Source: Paracoccaceae bacterium
GTDB lineage: Bacteria > Pseudomonadota > Alphaproteobacteria > Rhodobacterales > Rhodobacteraceae
Assembly (NCBI GenBank): GCA_022763485.1
Contig: JALEGX010000009.1
Location: forward strand, 1-64,000
DNA length: 64,000 nt
Reading direction: 5' to 3'
The position numbers were made by a program, and so were the translations under genes. Shown in pieces: positions 62,754-64,000 of the stretch (position 1 is the first letter of the stretch; every line of letters starts with the position of its first letter). The notes under the pieces were generated by a model. The model had not been told where the DNA came from, made no database searches, and saw nothing but the letters and a program-made list of their open reading frames with translations.

Positions 62754-63221
62754 TTACTTGCGGAAGCTGTCCAGCGATACGACCTCGGCATCGTGAGAGG
62801 GCGCGGGGGCTTCCTCGACCTCGATTTCCATGTCGTCCAGGTCCAGCTCGTCCTCATCCTCATCCTGATCGGCGCTTTCAAAGCGCAGGCCGAACTCCAC
62901 CGACGGATCAACGAAAGTCTTGATCGCGTCATAGGGGATGTAAAGGCTTTCGGGGGCATCCCCGAAATTCAGCGTGACGGCAAAACCGTCATCGGTCACA
63001 TCCAGATTGTCGTACCAATGCTGCATCACCACGGTCATTTCACCCGGATATCGCTCGATCAGCCATTCCGCCATCGAGACATCGGGATGGCCGGTCTGGA
63101 AAGTGATGAAGAAATGATGATTTCCGGGGAGGCCGTTGTCTGAAACGTCCTGCAAAACAGTCTTGATAAGGCCCCGCATCGCGGAATGCATGAGGTTGCC
63201 GTAATCGATGGTGCGCGTCAT
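62754..63221 (-). CDS. sspB: SspB-family ClpXP adaptor
   Basis: The 155-residue protein matches the alphaproteobacterial SspB family, which tethers ssrA-tagged and other substrates to ClpXP. The fold is visible in LMHSAMRGLIKTVLQDVSDNG, HHFFITFQTGHPDVSM, MTVVMQHWYDNLDV and FGDAPESLYIPYDAIKTFVDPSVEFGL; an acidic linker (DQDEDEDELDLDDMEIEVEE) and the C-terminal ClpX-binding tail VVSLDSFRK follow. ATG 63221 was chosen because homology begins at MTRTIDYGNLM. Confidence 0.88.
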   Translation of the reverse strand: MTRTIDYGNLMHSAMRGLIKTVLQDVSDNGLPGNHHFFITFQTGHPDVSMAEWLIERYPGEMTVVMQHWYDNLDVTDDGFAVTLNFGDAPESLYIPYDAIKTFVDPSVEFGLRFESADQDEDEDELDLDDMEIEVEEAPAPSHDAEVVSLDSFRK

Positions 63222-63300
63222 CGTTGTTTCCTGCACTGGTCTTTCCTTGCAGCATAGGGGATTCGAAGGAAAACGAAAGAGCGCCCCGCGCAAATTTGAA

Positions 63301-64000
63301 CTACAGCAGCTGTGCGCTGCAGCCGATTGCCGCCATCAGCGGCAGCACGCGCACAAGTGGCAGCTTCATCACCGTCAGCAGGACCGCCGCGCAGCCGATC
63401 AGGCCCACCGCGACCGGATCGAACCCGGCAGCGTCCGGCACCGGCAGCTGGACCGGCCCGAACTGGGCGGGCGTGACGGTATCGAAGACCACCAGCAGGA
63501 AGAACCAGGTCGACAGGTTCAGGATCACCCCGACCACGGCACAGGTGATCGCTTTCAGCGCAGCGCCAAGGCGCCGATGCCCGGTGATCCGCTCCAGAAA
63601 GGGCGCGGCGGTGAAAATCCAGAGGAAACAGGGCACAAAAGTGGCCCAGAGCGCAATAGCACCGGCGGCAAGCGCCAGCCCCAAACCGCCCTGCAGGGCA
63701 CCTGACAGCATGGCCACGAACTGCGTCACCAGGATCAGCGGCCCGGGCGTGGTTTCAGCCAGTCCCAGCGCATCGATCATCTGCAGCGCAGTGATCCACC
63801 CGTAGTCTTCGACCACGGTCTGGCTCATGTAGGCCAGCACCGCATAGGCACCGCCAAAGGTAACCACGGCCAGCTTGGCAAAGAACCAGCCCAGCTCGGC
63901 CAGGAAGCTGAACCCCAGGGCGGAAAGGGCCACCAGCGGCAGTAGCCACAAGGTGATCCAGGTCAGAACGGTTGCACCAATGCGACTGGGATTCAGGCTG
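63301..64000 (-). CDS. chrA: Chromate transporter ChrA, C-terminal half (cut by window edge)
   Basis: The frame is open from 63301 to the right edge with no start inside the window other than weak internal codons, so it is a partial gene of at least 233 codons. The visible part has the ChrA pattern LGWFFAKLAVVTFGGAYAVLAYMSQ, DALGLAETTPGPLILVTQFVA (the second-half TPGP motif) and the late helices with RRLGAALKAITCAVVGVILNL. ChrA exports chromate; in many alphaproteobacteria its physiological substrate is unclear. The missing part should carry the paired N-terminal domain. Confidence 0.82.
   Translation of the reverse strand, partial: SLNPSRIGATVLTWITLWLLPLVALSALGFSFLAELGWFFAKLAVVTFGGAYAVLAYMSQTVVEDYGWITALQMIDALGLAETTPGPLILVTQFVAMLSGALQGGLGLALAAGAIALWATFVPCFLWIFTAAPFLERITGHRRLGAALKAITCAVVGVILNLSTWFFLLVVFDTVTPAQFGPVQLPVPDAAGFDPVAVGLIGCAAVLLTVMKLPLVRVLPLMAAIGCSAQLL

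Noticed and set aside
1-64000. tRNA, rRNA, CRISPR, insertion sequences or prophage
   Set aside because: I saw no T-loop-like GGTTCGAATCC context outside genes, no spaced direct repeats, no transposase or phage structural genes.

Overview
This window looks like core chromosome of a marine-type Rhodobacteraceae (Roseobacter group) alphaproteobacterium. The evidence is the GC-rich coding sequence, the gene order dusB(nifR3)-ntrB-ntrC-ntrY-ntrX-trkA-trkH-hfq-hflX, an IspD-IspF fusion, a HemB lacking the zinc cysteines, and small families typical of alphaproteobacteria (Usg, DUF4169, the mfd-adjacent membrane protein often labelled 'component of SufBCD complex'). No rRNA, tRNA, CRISPR array, insertion sequence or prophage was recognised.

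Layout. 0-6.5 kb: partial hpt; a COQ10/RatA-type START protein; a MmgE/PrpD protein; a DUF2189 membrane protein; amt with a clear terminator; and the tightly overlapped ispDF-pgpA-cinA operon. 6.6-19 kb: the nitrogen and redox regulatory block dusB-ntrBC-ntrYX, a small lipoprotein, trkA-trkH potassium uptake, and hfq-hflX. 19-29.7 kb: a cation/proton antiporter coupled to a penicillin-acylase-family enzyme, a beta-hydroxyacid dehydrogenase, a SYLF lipoprotein, hemB, the mfd-adjacent membrane protein and mfd.

29.8-39.6 kb is more accessory: a 609-residue RTX-type protein, a TPR protein, a Bcr/CflA-type exporter, an acyl-CoA ligase with a DsbA-like protein, a divergent XRE-cupin regulator that may be leaderless, and an orphan peptide-binding protein. 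A candidate small RNA with its own promoter and terminator lies at about 39676-39751. 39.9-52.4 kb holds bdhA, a patatin, DUF502, psuK-psuG, a head-to-head DUF4198/HupE pair whose start codons overlap, a ThiE-like protein, a TrmJ-type methyltransferase, ctaA, an M32 carboxypeptidase, a GNAT protein and a small secreted protein.

52.6-64 kb: a 1256-residue RTX-type protein, visibly less GC-rich than its surroundings and built partly from a repeated module of about 50 residues; then gyrA, usg, a DUF4169/ribbon-helix-helix pair, fumC, a membrane-anchored hypothetical, an SspB-type ClpXP adaptor and a partial chromate transporter.

Most of the window is ordinary housekeeping sequence. The points most worth a second look are the candidate small RNA, the repeated RTX module, the overlapping divergent starts at 45256-45259, the probable leaderless promoter of the XRE-cupin gene, and the absence of the sigma54-contact GAFTGA motif from both NtrC and NtrX.
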